Part shown: positions 51,887-60,128 of the stretch, piece by piece | How positions within the stretch are numbered: position 1 is the stretch's first letter | Layout: every line of letters starts with the position of its first letter | Source: JAWPMT01 sp965229785 | GTDB taxonomy: Bacteria; Bacteroidota; Bacteroidia; Cytophagales; Cyclobacteriaceae | Length of the DNA stretch: 64,000 bases | Reading direction: 5' to 3' | NCBI GenBank assembly: GCA_965229785.1 | Contig: CBDDJS010000001.1 | Location: forward strand, 7,006,001-7,070,000 | Notes under the pieces: model-generated | Databases searched by the model: none | What the model was told of the DNA's origin: nothing | What the model saw: only the letters and a program-made list of their open reading frames with translations | Position numbers and translations under genes: made by a program

Positions 51887-53425
51887 ATGAAAAAGTCTCA
51901 CCTGATTCTCTTTATCTGTTGTGTATTTGCCGCATGCCAGCCAACTTATCCTCCACTTACCGAAGCAATAGATCACCTGAAAGATCAGGCTGATGCTCCC
52001 TTTTATCACGGGGTGGCTTCAGGGGATCCCCTGCAGGATGCCGTCATCATTTGGACACGAGTAACACCACCTACTCAAGTGCCATCGGTAGAGGTAAATT
52101 GGGAGGTGAGTACAGATAAAAGCTTTTCTTCTTTGGTCCGGTCAGGGACTTTGGAAACGGATAGCACAAAAGACTTTACGGTGAAAGTAGATGTTACTGG
52201 TTTGAATGCAGGAACAGCCTATTTCTACCGATTCATGGCGCTCGGCACTTCTTCACCTGTAGGAAACACCAGAACAGCTCCTGTGTCAGGTTCGGTCAGT
52301 TTTGCAGTAGTCAGTTGTAGCAATTATGAATGGGGCTACTTCAATGCCTACAAGGCCATTTCTGAAAGAAATGATTTGGATGCAGTACTGCATCTTGGGG
52401 ATTACATTTATGAATATGGTCCGGGAAGCTATGGCGATACCTCTCTGAATCGTATTAATATTCCTGCAAAAGAGATCATCACTTTGGGTGATTACCGGAC
52501 ACGATACGCGCAATACCGACTAGATGAAGACCTAAAAGCTGCTCACGCGAGCGTAGCGTTCATTAACATTTGGGACGATCATGAGATTGCAAATGATTCC
52601 TATAAGACCGGTGCGCAAAACCATCAGGAAGATGAAGGCCCCTATGAAGCTCGGAAAAATGCGGCTGTACAAGCCTATTATGAATGGATGCCAATCCGGG
52701 AAAGTCAGACGCTTTATCGAAAGTTTGATTACGGAAACATCGCCGAAGTATTCATGATGGATGAACGCCTGGAAGGCAGAACTTCTCCTGTGGATAGTCT
52801 GAAGGATCCCAGTATCAATGATGCGAACAGAAGTATGTTGGGGGAGGAGCAGTTGGATTGGTTGTTGTCCGGATTGCAGGACTCTCCCTCTAAGTGGAAA
52901 GTCATCGGAAATCAGGTGATCTATTCCTATTTAAATTGGGGTTTTGAGCCAGGTTTTACCATTAATCTGGATTCATGGGACGGCTATCCATATGAACAAA
53001 ATAAGATTGCCAGCCACATCAAAAACAATGACATTGATAATGTGGTATTCGTAACGGGAGATACGCATTCAGCCTGGGCTTTTGAAGTTACCAATGATCC
53101 CTTTGAGGGTTATGATCCGGAAACTTCAGAAGGGGCGTTCGCAGTGGAATTTGGTACAACAAGTATTAATTCTTCTAATTCCAATGAACGGACAAGTACG
53201 GAATCCGTGCTGGAGCATGAAGCAAAAATTGTGAACAGTCCCGTGAATCCACACCTTAAGTATGCAAACCTTCGAGATCATGGATTTTTGGTGCTTACCC
53301 TTACTGAGGACCAGGCTAGAGCAGAATGGAACATTGTTTCTACCCTCCGGGATAAGAACTTTACAACGTCGGTTGATCAATCGTTAGTGGTCAACTCAGG
53401 GGAAGTGAAGTTGAGAGTGGAGTAG
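51887..53425 (+). CDS. phoD: PhoD-type alkaline phosphatase D lipoprotein
   Basis: 512 residues. Lipobox A-A-C around Cys17 gives a lipoprotein. The N-terminal PhoD Ig-like domain (about 45-130) begins F-Y-H-G-V-A-S-G-D-P. The metallophosphatase domain has S-C-S-N-Y near 145, H-L-G-D-Y-I-Y near 168-174, W-D-D-H-E-I near 226-231, G-N-Q-V near 345 and V-T-G-D-T-H near 386-391. It releases phosphate from phosphodiesters or monoesters, including teichoic acid-like polymers, at the cell surface. It is divergent from an AraC regulator. Confidence 0.92.
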   Translation: MKKSHLILFICCVFAACQPTYPPLTEAIDHLKDQADAPFYHGVASGDPLQDAVIIWTRVTPPTQVPSVEVNWEVSTDKSFSSLVRSGTLETDSTKDFTVKVDVTGLNAGTAYFYRFMALGTSSPVGNTRTAPVSGSVSFAVVSCSNYEWGYFNAYKAISERNDLDAVLHLGDYIYEYGPGSYGDTSLNRINIPAKEIITLGDYRTRYAQYRLDEDLKAAHASVAFINIWDDHEIANDSYKTGAQNHQEDEGPYEARKNAAVQAYYEWMPIRESQTLYRKFDYGNIAEVFMMDERLEGRTSPVDSLKDPSINDANRSMLGEEQLDWLLSGLQDSPSKWKVIGNQVIYSYLNWGFEPGFTINLDSWDGYPYEQNKIASHIKNNDIDNVVFVTGDTHSAWAFEVTNDPFEGYDPETSEGAFAVEFGTTSINSSNSNERTSTESVLEHEAKIVNSPVNPHLKYANLRDHGFLVLTLTEDQARAEWNIVSTLRDKNFTTSVDQSLVVNSGEVKLRVE

Positions 53426-53519
53426 CAAATTTTATTGTCAGCCTTAGCCATTGAAGTCTGACCAGAACTCAGGGTTTGCCTTCCTAAATATTGGGCATCA
53501 ATGTCGTTTGGATAAGCTT

Positions 53520-53603
53520 CGTCAATGCGAGTCTGCGAAGCAGCCTGATTGTAATGCTATCTGGATACCTTATTTGAGATCGCTTCGTTACCTCGCGATG
53601 ACG
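53520..53603. repeat. Imperfect inverted repeat of the GTCATTGCGAG type
   Basis: The left arm (53520-53550) starts CGTCAATGCGAG and contains GCGAAGC; the right arm (53572-53603), read as its complement, starts CGTCATCGCGAG and contains ACGAAGCG. The arms of about 32 bases are related to each other and to a repetitive motif with core TCATTGCGAG...GAAGC that I recall from many bacterial genomes. It sits in the intergenic space after phoD, which is a typical location. Confidence 0.55.
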
Positions 53604-53642
53604 ATACATTTCCTAAACTATACGACATTGAATTGGGCATCC

Positions 53643-54839
53643 TTAATCATCAATCGCCTGATAGACAAATTGACGCATCTTACTGCCGTAGTAATCGGAA
53701 TAAGGATTGGTTTGCGTCATCAGAATGGCAATGAGGTTCTCTTTCGGATCGATGAAGAAATGCGTTCGAAAAGCGCCATTCCAGTAATATTGACCTTCAG
53801 AACCTAGTCCCTTATTGGCAGCGAGATTCGTCAATATCGCAAACCCGAGCCCCCAGCCTTGCTCACCATACAATCCATCGATCTGATTCAGGGTCATGAT
53901 TTCGACCGTTTTTCGACTGAGATACCTTTTGCCATTCCATTCTCCTTTATTGAGCATCATCTGGCAAAACTTCATGTAATCAGTTGCTGTAGAAAATAAG
54001 CCATTTACCCCACTCCAGAGCGTATTTCCTTGTGTTGGAGGTTGACGTTGGGCAGCGACCAATTCTTCGTTTCTCATTTCATGAACGGTTGCTACCCGAT
54101 GGGTTTGACCATCTCTTAGGTTGTACCCCGTATCGGTCATGTCCAATGGGTCTAAAATTCTTTTCTGTATGAATGTCGCCGTAGATTGACCGGAAAATTT
54201 TTCAATAAGGACGCTGAGTACGTCAGGTGAGGCGCTATAATACCACTGTTTACCGGGTTGCCCGATCAATGGCAATTCCAACATGCGATACATACGGGAC
54301 TGCACGGTTTTGTGATCTTCCAGGTACATGGCTTTTAGGTATTCCCGATCCAGTTTACTACTTCCCAATCCATGCGAAAACCCCGCAGTATGACTCAATA
54401 ACTGAGCCATCGTAATTGGGCCATTCAAAGGGACTGTCTCTGCTTCCAATCCGGCCGAAGGATCCGAGCTGACCTTCAGGTTGGCAAATTCAGGAAGATA
54501 TTTCTCTACCGGATCAGTAAGCAGGAAATGCCCTTCTTCATAGAGCATCATAAATGCTACTGAAATGATGGGTTTGGTCATGGACTGGATAAAGAACAGA
54601 TCACTCACTTCCATTTTGGTGGACTCATTCACATTTCGCCTACCAAAAGCTTTGTGGTGTGCAACTTCACCGTTTCTCACTACTAAACTAACGGCTCCGG
54701 CCATTTGTCCATTCTCAATTTCCTGTTCGAGAAACTTGTCATACCGTGCTAGCCTATCCGTAGAAAGTCTATGCTGAGCAACTACCGGAAGAATTAGTAA
54801 AAGGAGGGCGGGCGTTAAAAGTAGCCTAAGGATTTTCAT
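53643..54839 (-). CDS. Serine hydrolase, beta-lactamase/class C-like
   Basis: 398 residues from ATG 54839; an in-frame start at 54878 lacks signal character. A signal peptide (LLLTPALLLLILPVVAQ) is followed by the penicilloyl-serine transferase fold with S86-M-T-K89, Y-Y-S near 200, and a G-L-G-F region in the C-terminal part. It is shorter than the relative at 1-1415 and lacks the extra C-terminal domain. It probably acts in the periplasm as a peptidase or esterase. It lies 101 bp after the DUF1080 gene on the same strand and may belong to that operon. Confidence 0.9.
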   Translation of the reverse strand: MKILRLLLTPALLLLILPVVAQHRLSTDRLARYDKFLEQEIENGQMAGAVSLVVRNGEVAHHKAFGRRNVNESTKMEVSDLFFIQSMTKPIISVAFMMLYEEGHFLLTDPVEKYLPEFANLKVSSDPSAGLEAETVPLNGPITMAQLLSHTAGFSHGLGSSKLDREYLKAMYLEDHKTVQSRMYRMLELPLIGQPGKQWYYSASPDVLSVLIEKFSGQSTATFIQKRILDPLDMTDTGYNLRDGQTHRVATVHEMRNEELVAAQRQPPTQGNTLWSGVNGLFSTATDYMKFCQMMLNKGEWNGKRYLSRKTVEIMTLNQIDGLYGEQGWGLGFAILTNLAANKGLGSEGQYYWNGAFRTHFFIDPKENLIAILMTQTNPYSDYYGSKMRQFVYQAIDD

Positions 54840-54940
54840 GAGAGATATTGATGAGGTTGACGAGGTAACTTGAATCAATTAAGGATAATTGGGAGCAACA
54901 GACCGGAAGATGTCGTCACCAGAGCTGGCAGCATATATCT

Positions 54941-55621
54941 CTAGGATTTTGACAAGTCTTTAATGTGAATGTTGCGGAAACGGACCACATCACCATGTCC
55001 CAAGAAGCCGATATGTCCCGATGTTCGTTCTAAGCCGGGGTGCTCTCTATTGTCCATAGTCCCATTTCTACTTTGTTCAAGGTAATCGCCTTCCAGAATG
55101 ACATTGCCATTGAGAATTACCTGTACCCAGGATCCACGAACTGTCACTTGTTGTCGGTTCCATTCACCAACCGGCTTTTGAAAACCGCGTTTTGCGGGCA
55201 TCACTCCATAAAGCGAACCATGATACTGATATGGTTTTAAGTTGTCATACTTTTCGGCAGTGTTTTCCAGAATCTGTAACTCTTTTCCCACATATGCCGC
55301 ATCACCTTCCGGTGGTGCATGAAAACCCAAACCATTATTGGCACCGGCGGTTAATTGAAACTCAAATCGAAAGATGAAGTCGCTGTATTCTTTTTCGGTA
55401 TAAAGATTGCCTCCACTCCCACCTCCTTGCGGGTCCACGATAATCATGCCACCCTCGGCTCTGTAGGCACTTTTGTTACCTATCCAGCCATCCAGATTTT
55501 CGCCATTGAATAATAAATCAAACCCCTTTTCTACGCCCTGCGCATGGCTCACCGATGTTATGGTGAGTAGTAGGCCTACTATTAGAACCTTACTGCTATA
55601 CAAATTGGTTTTTGGATGCAT
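54941..55621 (-). CDS. DUF1080 protein, probable 3-keto-glycoside hydrolase
   Basis: 226 residues with a signal peptide (VLIVGLLLTITSVSHAQ). The DUF1080 beta-sandwich (concanavalin-like) shows the opening pattern F-D-L-L-F-N-G-E-N-L-D-G-W near 33-45, F-I-F-R-F-E-F-Q-L-T near 80-90 with N-N-G-L-G-F near 96, and W-N-R-Q-Q-V-T-V near 155. The family includes enzymes that cleave 3-keto-glycosides. Its start lies 12 bases from the stop of an exported Gfo/Idh oxidoreductase, which could make the 3-keto sugar. Confidence 0.88.
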   Translation of the reverse strand: MHPKTNLYSSKVLIVGLLLTITSVSHAQGVEKGFDLLFNGENLDGWIGNKSAYRAEGGMIIVDPQGGGSGGNLYTEKEYSDFIFRFEFQLTAGANNGLGFHAPPEGDAAYVGKELQILENTAEKYDNLKPYQYHGSLYGVMPAKRGFQKPVGEWNRQQVTVRGSWVQVILNGNVILEGDYLEQSRNGTMDNREHPGLERTSGHIGFLGHGDVVRFRNIHIKDLSKS

Positions 55622-55633
55622 CGTTTTAAAAGT

Positions 55634-57025
55634 TTAGCTGATTATTTCCAGAGGTTTAGTGTTTTTCCATTCGCCTCGCGTAAAATCAGGGAAAGGCTGT
55701 GGAGCCCCGTCTGAAGCTACGGAACGTTCACTTAAAGGTGAAACCGCACTCCAGAAACACCCCTCATATACATTTTGATCCAACGGCAACCCCTGTCGGA
55801 GGCATTCTACAATGCGGTATACCATCAGGCCATCCATGCCGCCATGTCCACTTTCTTTCGTCTTTTCACTTAACCTCTTGTACAATGGGTGATCGTACCG
55901 TTCGTACAATACTTCCAATTGCTCGCCCTGTACCCACTGATGATGATCCTTTGTCACGTCCGGAACGCCTCCGGCAAATGCCACTCGCGTTGGGAAGCCT
56001 GCTAATGTGCCCATTGTTCCCTGTACCAGATTCAATCGTGAGTAAGGACGGGGACTGGTTTCGTCCCACTGGACCATGATCGTGCGACCCAGATTGGTTT
56101 TGATGATAGAGGTATTCAGATCCCCTCCTTTATAATCGAGCTTATTCCACTGGTGGTCCGGACCGTAGTGATTTTCTGCATATTCCTGTCGACCCAGTGC
56201 TGGTGTGGAGAAGGATACCAGTGATTTAAAGTTATCTTCAGTTCTTCCCAGATTCATGTATTGCGCTACGGGACCAAGTCCATGAGTAGGATAGAGGTTG
56301 CCATTTCTTTTGGCATAATGGAAGGTCCTCCATGAACCAGTTCCTCGTTCTATTTCATCCATTTGCCATCGCAATTCATGGATGTATGCCGCTTCCGCAT
56401 GGAGCAGGTCACCAATTCGCCCCTGTCTACACATGTTCAAAAACATCAGTTCATCCCGACTGTAGTTGACATTTTCCATCATCATGCAGTGGCGTTGTGT
56501 GGCCTCCGAAGTATTGACGATTTCCCACATTTCTTCAAGTGTCACTGCGATAGGCACCTCGACAAAAACATGAGCTCCTTTTTTCATGGCTTCTATGGCC
56601 ATCGGCGCATGATTATGCCAGTTGGTGCATACGAAGACAACATTGGGTTTTACTTCGTCCAACATGTTGCTCCATCCGTCTTCAGAACCGAAATAAGTTT
56701 TGATGTTTTGATGACGCTTACCATTCCCCACTTGCTCACAATACTGCTTTTCTTTCACGACCAGATCTTCATAGAGATCGGAAATGGCCACAATCTCGCA
56801 ACCATCCAATTTCGCCAGAAACCTCAAATGACTGGGGCCGCGTGCTCCTACTCCGATGATGGCAATTTTTAGCTGGTCCAATTTAGGCGCTGCAAAATCA
56901 CCCATATAGCGTGATTGAATGGGTCTTGGAGCGGGTCCGTCTGCCATCAGAGTGTTTACAGTGGCTATGCCGGCGGCGGACAGGGTGCTTTTACGAATAA
57001 AACTTCTGCGGTCGAGATGCTTCAT
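55634..57025 (-). CDS. Tat-exported Gfo/Idh/MocA family oxidoreductase
   Basis: 463 residues. The N-terminus has a twin-arginine signal (D-R-R-S-F-I-R-K at 5-12). The Rossmann motif is I-A-I-I-G-V-G-A-R-G near 52-61; the EVP-type segment (V-F-V-E-V-P-I-A-V) near 150 stands where relatives have EKP. The C-terminal sheet domain carries Y-T-H-like substrate residues (PTHGLG near 250). It is co-transcribed with the DUF1080 gene. It resembles the exported oxidoreductase at 4401-6026 in layout but not in close sequence. Confidence 0.88.
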   Translation of the reverse strand: MKHLDRRSFIRKSTLSAAGIATVNTLMADGPAPRPIQSRYMGDFAAPKLDQLKIAIIGVGARGPSHLRFLAKLDGCEIVAISDLYEDLVVKEKQYCEQVGNGKRHQNIKTYFGSEDGWSNMLDEVKPNVVFVCTNWHNHAPMAIEAMKKGAHVFVEVPIAVTLEEMWEIVNTSEATQRHCMMMENVNYSRDELMFLNMCRQGRIGDLLHAEAAYIHELRWQMDEIERGTGSWRTFHYAKRNGNLYPTHGLGPVAQYMNLGRTEDNFKSLVSFSTPALGRQEYAENHYGPDHQWNKLDYKGGDLNTSIIKTNLGRTIMVQWDETSPRPYSRLNLVQGTMGTLAGFPTRVAFAGGVPDVTKDHHQWVQGEQLEVLYERYDHPLYKRLSEKTKESGHGGMDGLMVYRIVECLRQGLPLDQNVYEGCFWSAVSPLSERSVASDGAPQPFPDFTRGEWKNTKPLEIIS

Positions 57026-57204
57026 AAGGGTGGGATAAAAATTACTTTTTTGGGTAAGGATTAAATATAGCTTTTCCCAATGAAAGAGAATAATTCCCGG
57101 GCTGTTAGAATAATTCGTCGGACACTAAACGTTGGAAAGCCTCCATTCATCGTTGAATTCAACGGGTTCAACCATCAAAAAAGGAATTTTGTAACAACCT
57201 GTCT

Positions 57205-57355
57205 ATCTTAGAGATATGGGAAGCTAACCACTTCCGGCAAACTAAGGTCCCTGGCATCGCCACTACCTGTGACTGAGTGCAAGTCACTCAAATCACAACC
57301 ACACAGGTAGGTAAATTCTGCCAATCGAGCACTTCACCGAGGTGCTCTTTTTTTT
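57205..57355 (+). ncRNA. Unassigned structured RNA with intrinsic terminator
   Basis: Three consecutive stems can be drawn. Stem 1 is GGAAG/CTTCC (57219-57223 and 57231-57235). Stem 2 is a long nested hairpin: outer TGGCA/TGCCA (57252-57256 and 57319-57323), middle CTACCTGTG/CACAGGTAG (57263-57271 and 57302-57310) and inner TGAGTG/CACTCA (57274-57279 and 57285-57290). Stem 3 is a terminator, GAGCAC/GTGCTC (57327-57332 and 57342-57347) followed by eight T residues. No gene lies downstream on this strand, so a riboswitch is unlikely. The 5' end is not fixed; the -7-like TATCTTAG at 57204 is a weak candidate. Confidence 0.55.
57327..57355 (+). terminator. Rho-independent terminator of the 57.2 kb RNA
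   Basis: 6-bp GC-containing stem, nine-base loop and eight consecutive T residues at 57348-57355. The minus strand lacks a T-run at the matching position, so orientation is plus. It is the clearest intrinsic terminator in the window. Confidence 0.8.
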
Positions 57356-57607
57356 GCTCAGCGCTCAATAAAGATTGATGCGAAATCTTAGATAAAGCAA
57401 TTTTTCTGAGGACCGTCCATAAAATATTCCATTTACCAATGGGGTCCGGTGTTGAATGCAGTCCATATTCCGCTTCAAATTCGCTCGGTGTTTGAGCTTT
57501 TCGGCATGGAGAACCTCTTTATTCGTGTTATTCAAATTCTGAAATAGAATAAAACGGTATTAATCAGAATTTTACCGACTAATTGTAATTACGTTCCAAG
57601 GTGAAGC

Positions 57608-58255
57608 TTAAGCTTCTTTATTCTGGATTTTTCTCATCCAATCATCCACAGTAATCTCCCCACCTTCCTCTTCAATTCTATCTTTTTCATCAAAAGGTAG
57701 TGAGTCTTTCACCATGTCAATTCGTTTCCAGGTTGGAAATGGAGTTTTGCAATCAGCATTGGGTACGTACTTACTTGTTTCAATTCTTTTATGGGGATGT
57801 ATATAGCGGTTGCAGTTCATCCAGACTTTATCGACGGTTACTTGAAAAACGATTTGTGCTTCATGAAAAGAGGCCAATAATTGGGGATCGTCTGATCGGG
57901 TTGCTTTGCCTTGAATTCTGAGGCGGAAAGGGGTTTCGAAATCAATCAATAACATCCCAATGTTTTCATTCTCCACAATGTTTCCGGCTGACAGAAACAT
58001 GCCATTACCGTCATAACTTGGAAAAACGATGGTTTTATTGTCAATGACCCTTAAAACACCCTGAGGGCCACCTTTATATGACACTGTAGGTTTGCCATCA
58101 TGTGTTATCGTGGACAAAAAGAACATGTCTCTGCTTTGAATAAAGCCAATGTGACCTTCATTCAATTCATCGGTCACGATGACTTCATTTACCTTGTCCG
58201 CTAGCTTCCTGGCGTCAAATTCATCTTGTAGTTTTCTGTGCTGTGTTCCGTACAT
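57608..58255 (-). CDS. Pyridoxamine 5'-phosphate oxidase-family protein
   Basis: 215 residues. The split-barrel flavin fold shows in the strand I-G-F-I-Q-S-R-D-M-F-F-L-S-T near 36-50, P-T-V-S-Y-K-G-G near 56-63 and L-L-I-D-F-E-T-P-F-R-L-R-I-Q-G near 100-115. Members bind FMN, F420 or haem and act as oxidoreductases. The extended C-terminus with charged residues is not part of the core fold. Cytoplasmic; it is a single gene, transcribed towards the structured RNA. Confidence 0.87.
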   Translation of the reverse strand: MYGTQHRKLQDEFDARKLADKVNEVIVTDELNEGHIGFIQSRDMFFLSTITHDGKPTVSYKGGPQGVLRVIDNKTIVFPSYDGNGMFLSAGNIVENENIGMLLIDFETPFRLRIQGKATRSDDPQLLASFHEAQIVFQVTVDKVWMNCNRYIHPHKRIETSKYVPNADCKTPFPTWKRIDMVKDSLPFDEKDRIEEEGGEITVDDWMRKIQNKEA

Positions 58256-58471
58256 AATTCTGGTTTTTAGTGAGATTCAGATTTCTTGCTGTTAAACAAG
58301 TTGAACGTTGGAATTTAAAGAATAAGCTTCGTTATATACAAAAGTCATCTCCAGATTCTTTTACTATTATTTAAGAATCGCATGTTCATGGGTTAAATAA
58401 ATATTTGCACTTGACTTAAAGTATTATTTGGATTAAAATTGATCATTTTAACAGACTACACAACCAAAAAT

Positions 58472-59056
58472 ATGGCGGAGTATAAAGCTTTTGAAGATGG
58501 CATAGAAGTGTTAGGGGGAGGTGTCATGGCATTCCTTTCTGATGCATCAGGTAAATCATATAGAGAAAAGATCTTGAAGAAACATGGTGTTTACCCTCCA
58601 TCGCCGGATGCCTGGTATGATTTTCAATCTTTTCTTAACGCCTACAAGGAGTTGGGTGATAACATTGGAGGAATGACGCTCTTTCAAATTGGAAAATTCG
58701 TAACGGAAAAAGCCCCTTTTCCACCAATGAAGGATTTGGAAGATGCACTGCATTCTATCAATGTTGCCTACCATATGAACCATCGGAAGCACGGTAAACC
58801 CATGTTTGATCCTCAAAATGGTCAAATGATGTCTGGTATCGGTGAATACAAAGTGCTGAAATACAATGCTGAGGAGAAGAGAGCGATTATCTGGAGTAAT
58901 TCTCCATATCCAAGCAAATTTGAGGAAGGCATAATCACTCAGGTTACTCGTATGTTCAAGCCGGAAGGTTCGATTAGGATTTCAGTAAAACTGGATGAAA
59001 CCAGGGAAACTCGTAAGACTGGAGGAGAGAGCAATACCTACATCATTAACTGGTAG
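58472..59056 (+). CDS. Hypothetical cytoplasmic protein
   Basis: 194 residues from ATG 58472; a TTG at 58439 is in frame but less likely. No signal or membrane segment. The sequence is a mix of helices and strands with conserved-looking patches (W-Y-D-F-Q-S-F-L-N-A near 41-50, M-T-L-F-Q-I-G-K near 59-66, N-V-A-Y-H-M-N-H-R near 90-98) and a closing beta segment. The general look is of V4R/DUF2378-like sensory domains, but I cannot name it with confidence. It is divergent from the PPOX gene, about 215 bp between starts. Confidence 0.72.
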   Translation: MAEYKAFEDGIEVLGGGVMAFLSDASGKSYREKILKKHGVYPPSPDAWYDFQSFLNAYKELGDNIGGMTLFQIGKFVTEKAPFPPMKDLEDALHSINVAYHMNHRKHGKPMFDPQNGQMMSGIGEYKVLKYNAEEKRAIIWSNSPYPSKFEEGIITQVTRMFKPEGSIRISVKLDETRETRKTGGESNTYIINW

Positions 59057-59398
59057 TGATATAGAATAGATCCAACTGTCTAATTTTCTTTATGAGCGTT
59101 TGAGCCTCAGACGTCTGAAAAGTGCCATGTGGCATCGAAAAAATGGTCATAGTCATTCGGCTCACTGAACTGCATTGGGAGTGTTGATTAGCTGGATGAC
59201 TATTGATTTTTTAAGATAAAAATCAATTTTCTGAGTCCATTCAGAGAACAAATAGTGGATCTTAGATTAAATGTTTTAAAGTAACCTGGAATGGGTGTTT
59301 CCCGAAGTATTGCCTGATTCCCGTTCAGGTGAAACTTTCGAAGAATATGTTTTGGTCTTGAGCAACTGCTTGTGGATCCAGGCTATTTCGGAAGCAGC
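59057..59398. other. Intergenic stretch between convergent genes with palindromes
   Basis: About 340 bp between two gene ends. It contains a perfect 10-bp inverted repeat, ATTGATTTTT/AAAAATCAAT (59202-59211 and 59218-59227), and smaller palindromes such as CAGACGTCTG and GCCA-TG-TGGC further upstream. The AT-rich hairpin may terminate both transcripts. No credible gene. Confidence 0.5.
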
Positions 59399-60085
59399 TT
59401 ATTCGCAGTATTTTGTCAGGTAAGATTGTGAGATGGTGCTGCCATGGGTGATTGCAGCATTAAAATCCGCACAAGCCGCTTCTTTTTTGGATTGTCTGAG
59501 TCTGGCTTGCGCTCTATTGTGATAAGCCATAAAGTTTGTTTCATCGATTGATAACACTTCGGAGAAGTCACGTTCGGCTTCTTCGTATTGTTTGTTGCTG
59601 AGAAAACAATTGCCACGATTGTAATAGCAGCCAAGGTCATCTATGGCCACACTACTGCTGTCCTGATATTGCAAAGCCTGAGAAAAGAAGTCAATTCCTT
59701 TTTCGTATTGTTTGCTACGATAGGCAATATTCCCAGCCATTACGTGATAAGTGGATTCAAAGGGTTGCAGGGAAAGGGACCATTGAATTTTATTGAGCGC
59801 TTCATCGTACCGTTTCAACTTATACAAGGCAAATGCCGCGGCATAGGTATAGTCACTGTTGCCTTTATAAAATTCATAGGCCTGTTGAAGGTATTCCACA
59901 GCCTGATCGTATTGACCTTCTTCGATTAGTAACTTAGATTCTTCAAAAAGGGCTAAGCTCGCCTCAAACTCTGCGGCGACATTATCTTCCTCCTGAGCGA
60001 CCGTATCCGGCGATATGTTGTCCTGTGCCTGGGAGGTGAACGTGGACCAATAAGTAAGTGTCAATATAATTAATAAGCGTCGCAT
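59399..60085 (-). CDS. Exported tetratricopeptide-repeat protein
   Basis: 228 residues with a signal peptide (RLLIILTLTYWSTFTSQAQ). The mature part is four to five TPR units of 34 residues, with typical A/Y/G positions (E-Y-L-Q-Q-A-Y-E-F-Y-K-G-N near 65, Q-Y-E-E-A-E-R-D-F-S-E-V near 165). TPRs mediate protein contacts; these periplasmic versions often help assemble envelope complexes. It is divergent from the alpha/beta hydrolase (43 bp between starts). Confidence 0.9.
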   Translation of the reverse strand: MRRLLIILTLTYWSTFTSQAQDNISPDTVAQEEDNVAAEFEASLALFEESKLLIEEGQYDQAVEYLQQAYEFYKGNSDYTYAAAFALYKLKRYDEALNKIQWSLSLQPFESTYHVMAGNIAYRSKQYEKGIDFFSQALQYQDSSSVAIDDLGCYYNRGNCFLSNKQYEEAERDFSEVLSIDETNFMAYHNRAQARLRQSKKEAACADFNAAITHGSTISQSYLTKYCE

Positions 60086-60128
60086 CAGTTACATAACTAT
60101 TTAAAGACGAAGACGTTCCATTGAAAGG

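Larger units (their letters stand above)
57026..57607. other. Intergenic region with a structured RNA
   Basis: About 580 bp lie between the Gfo/Idh start (minus) and the end of the PPOX gene (minus). The Gfo/Idh promoter should lie near 57030-57130. The structured RNA with terminator covers about 57205-57355. Beyond it, to 57607, I see AT-rich DNA without a credible gene. Confidence 0.5.

Noticed and set aside
57205..57355. Cobalamin or other riboswitch identity for the structured RNA
   Set aside because: Some short segments look alike, but the core boxes do not align and no gene lies downstream on the same strand.
57334..57528. Open minus-strand stretch in the region after the structured RNA
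   Set aside because: About 60 codons without a start; a phrase like TPSEFEAEY recalls integrase ends, but the match is too weak to call a remnant.
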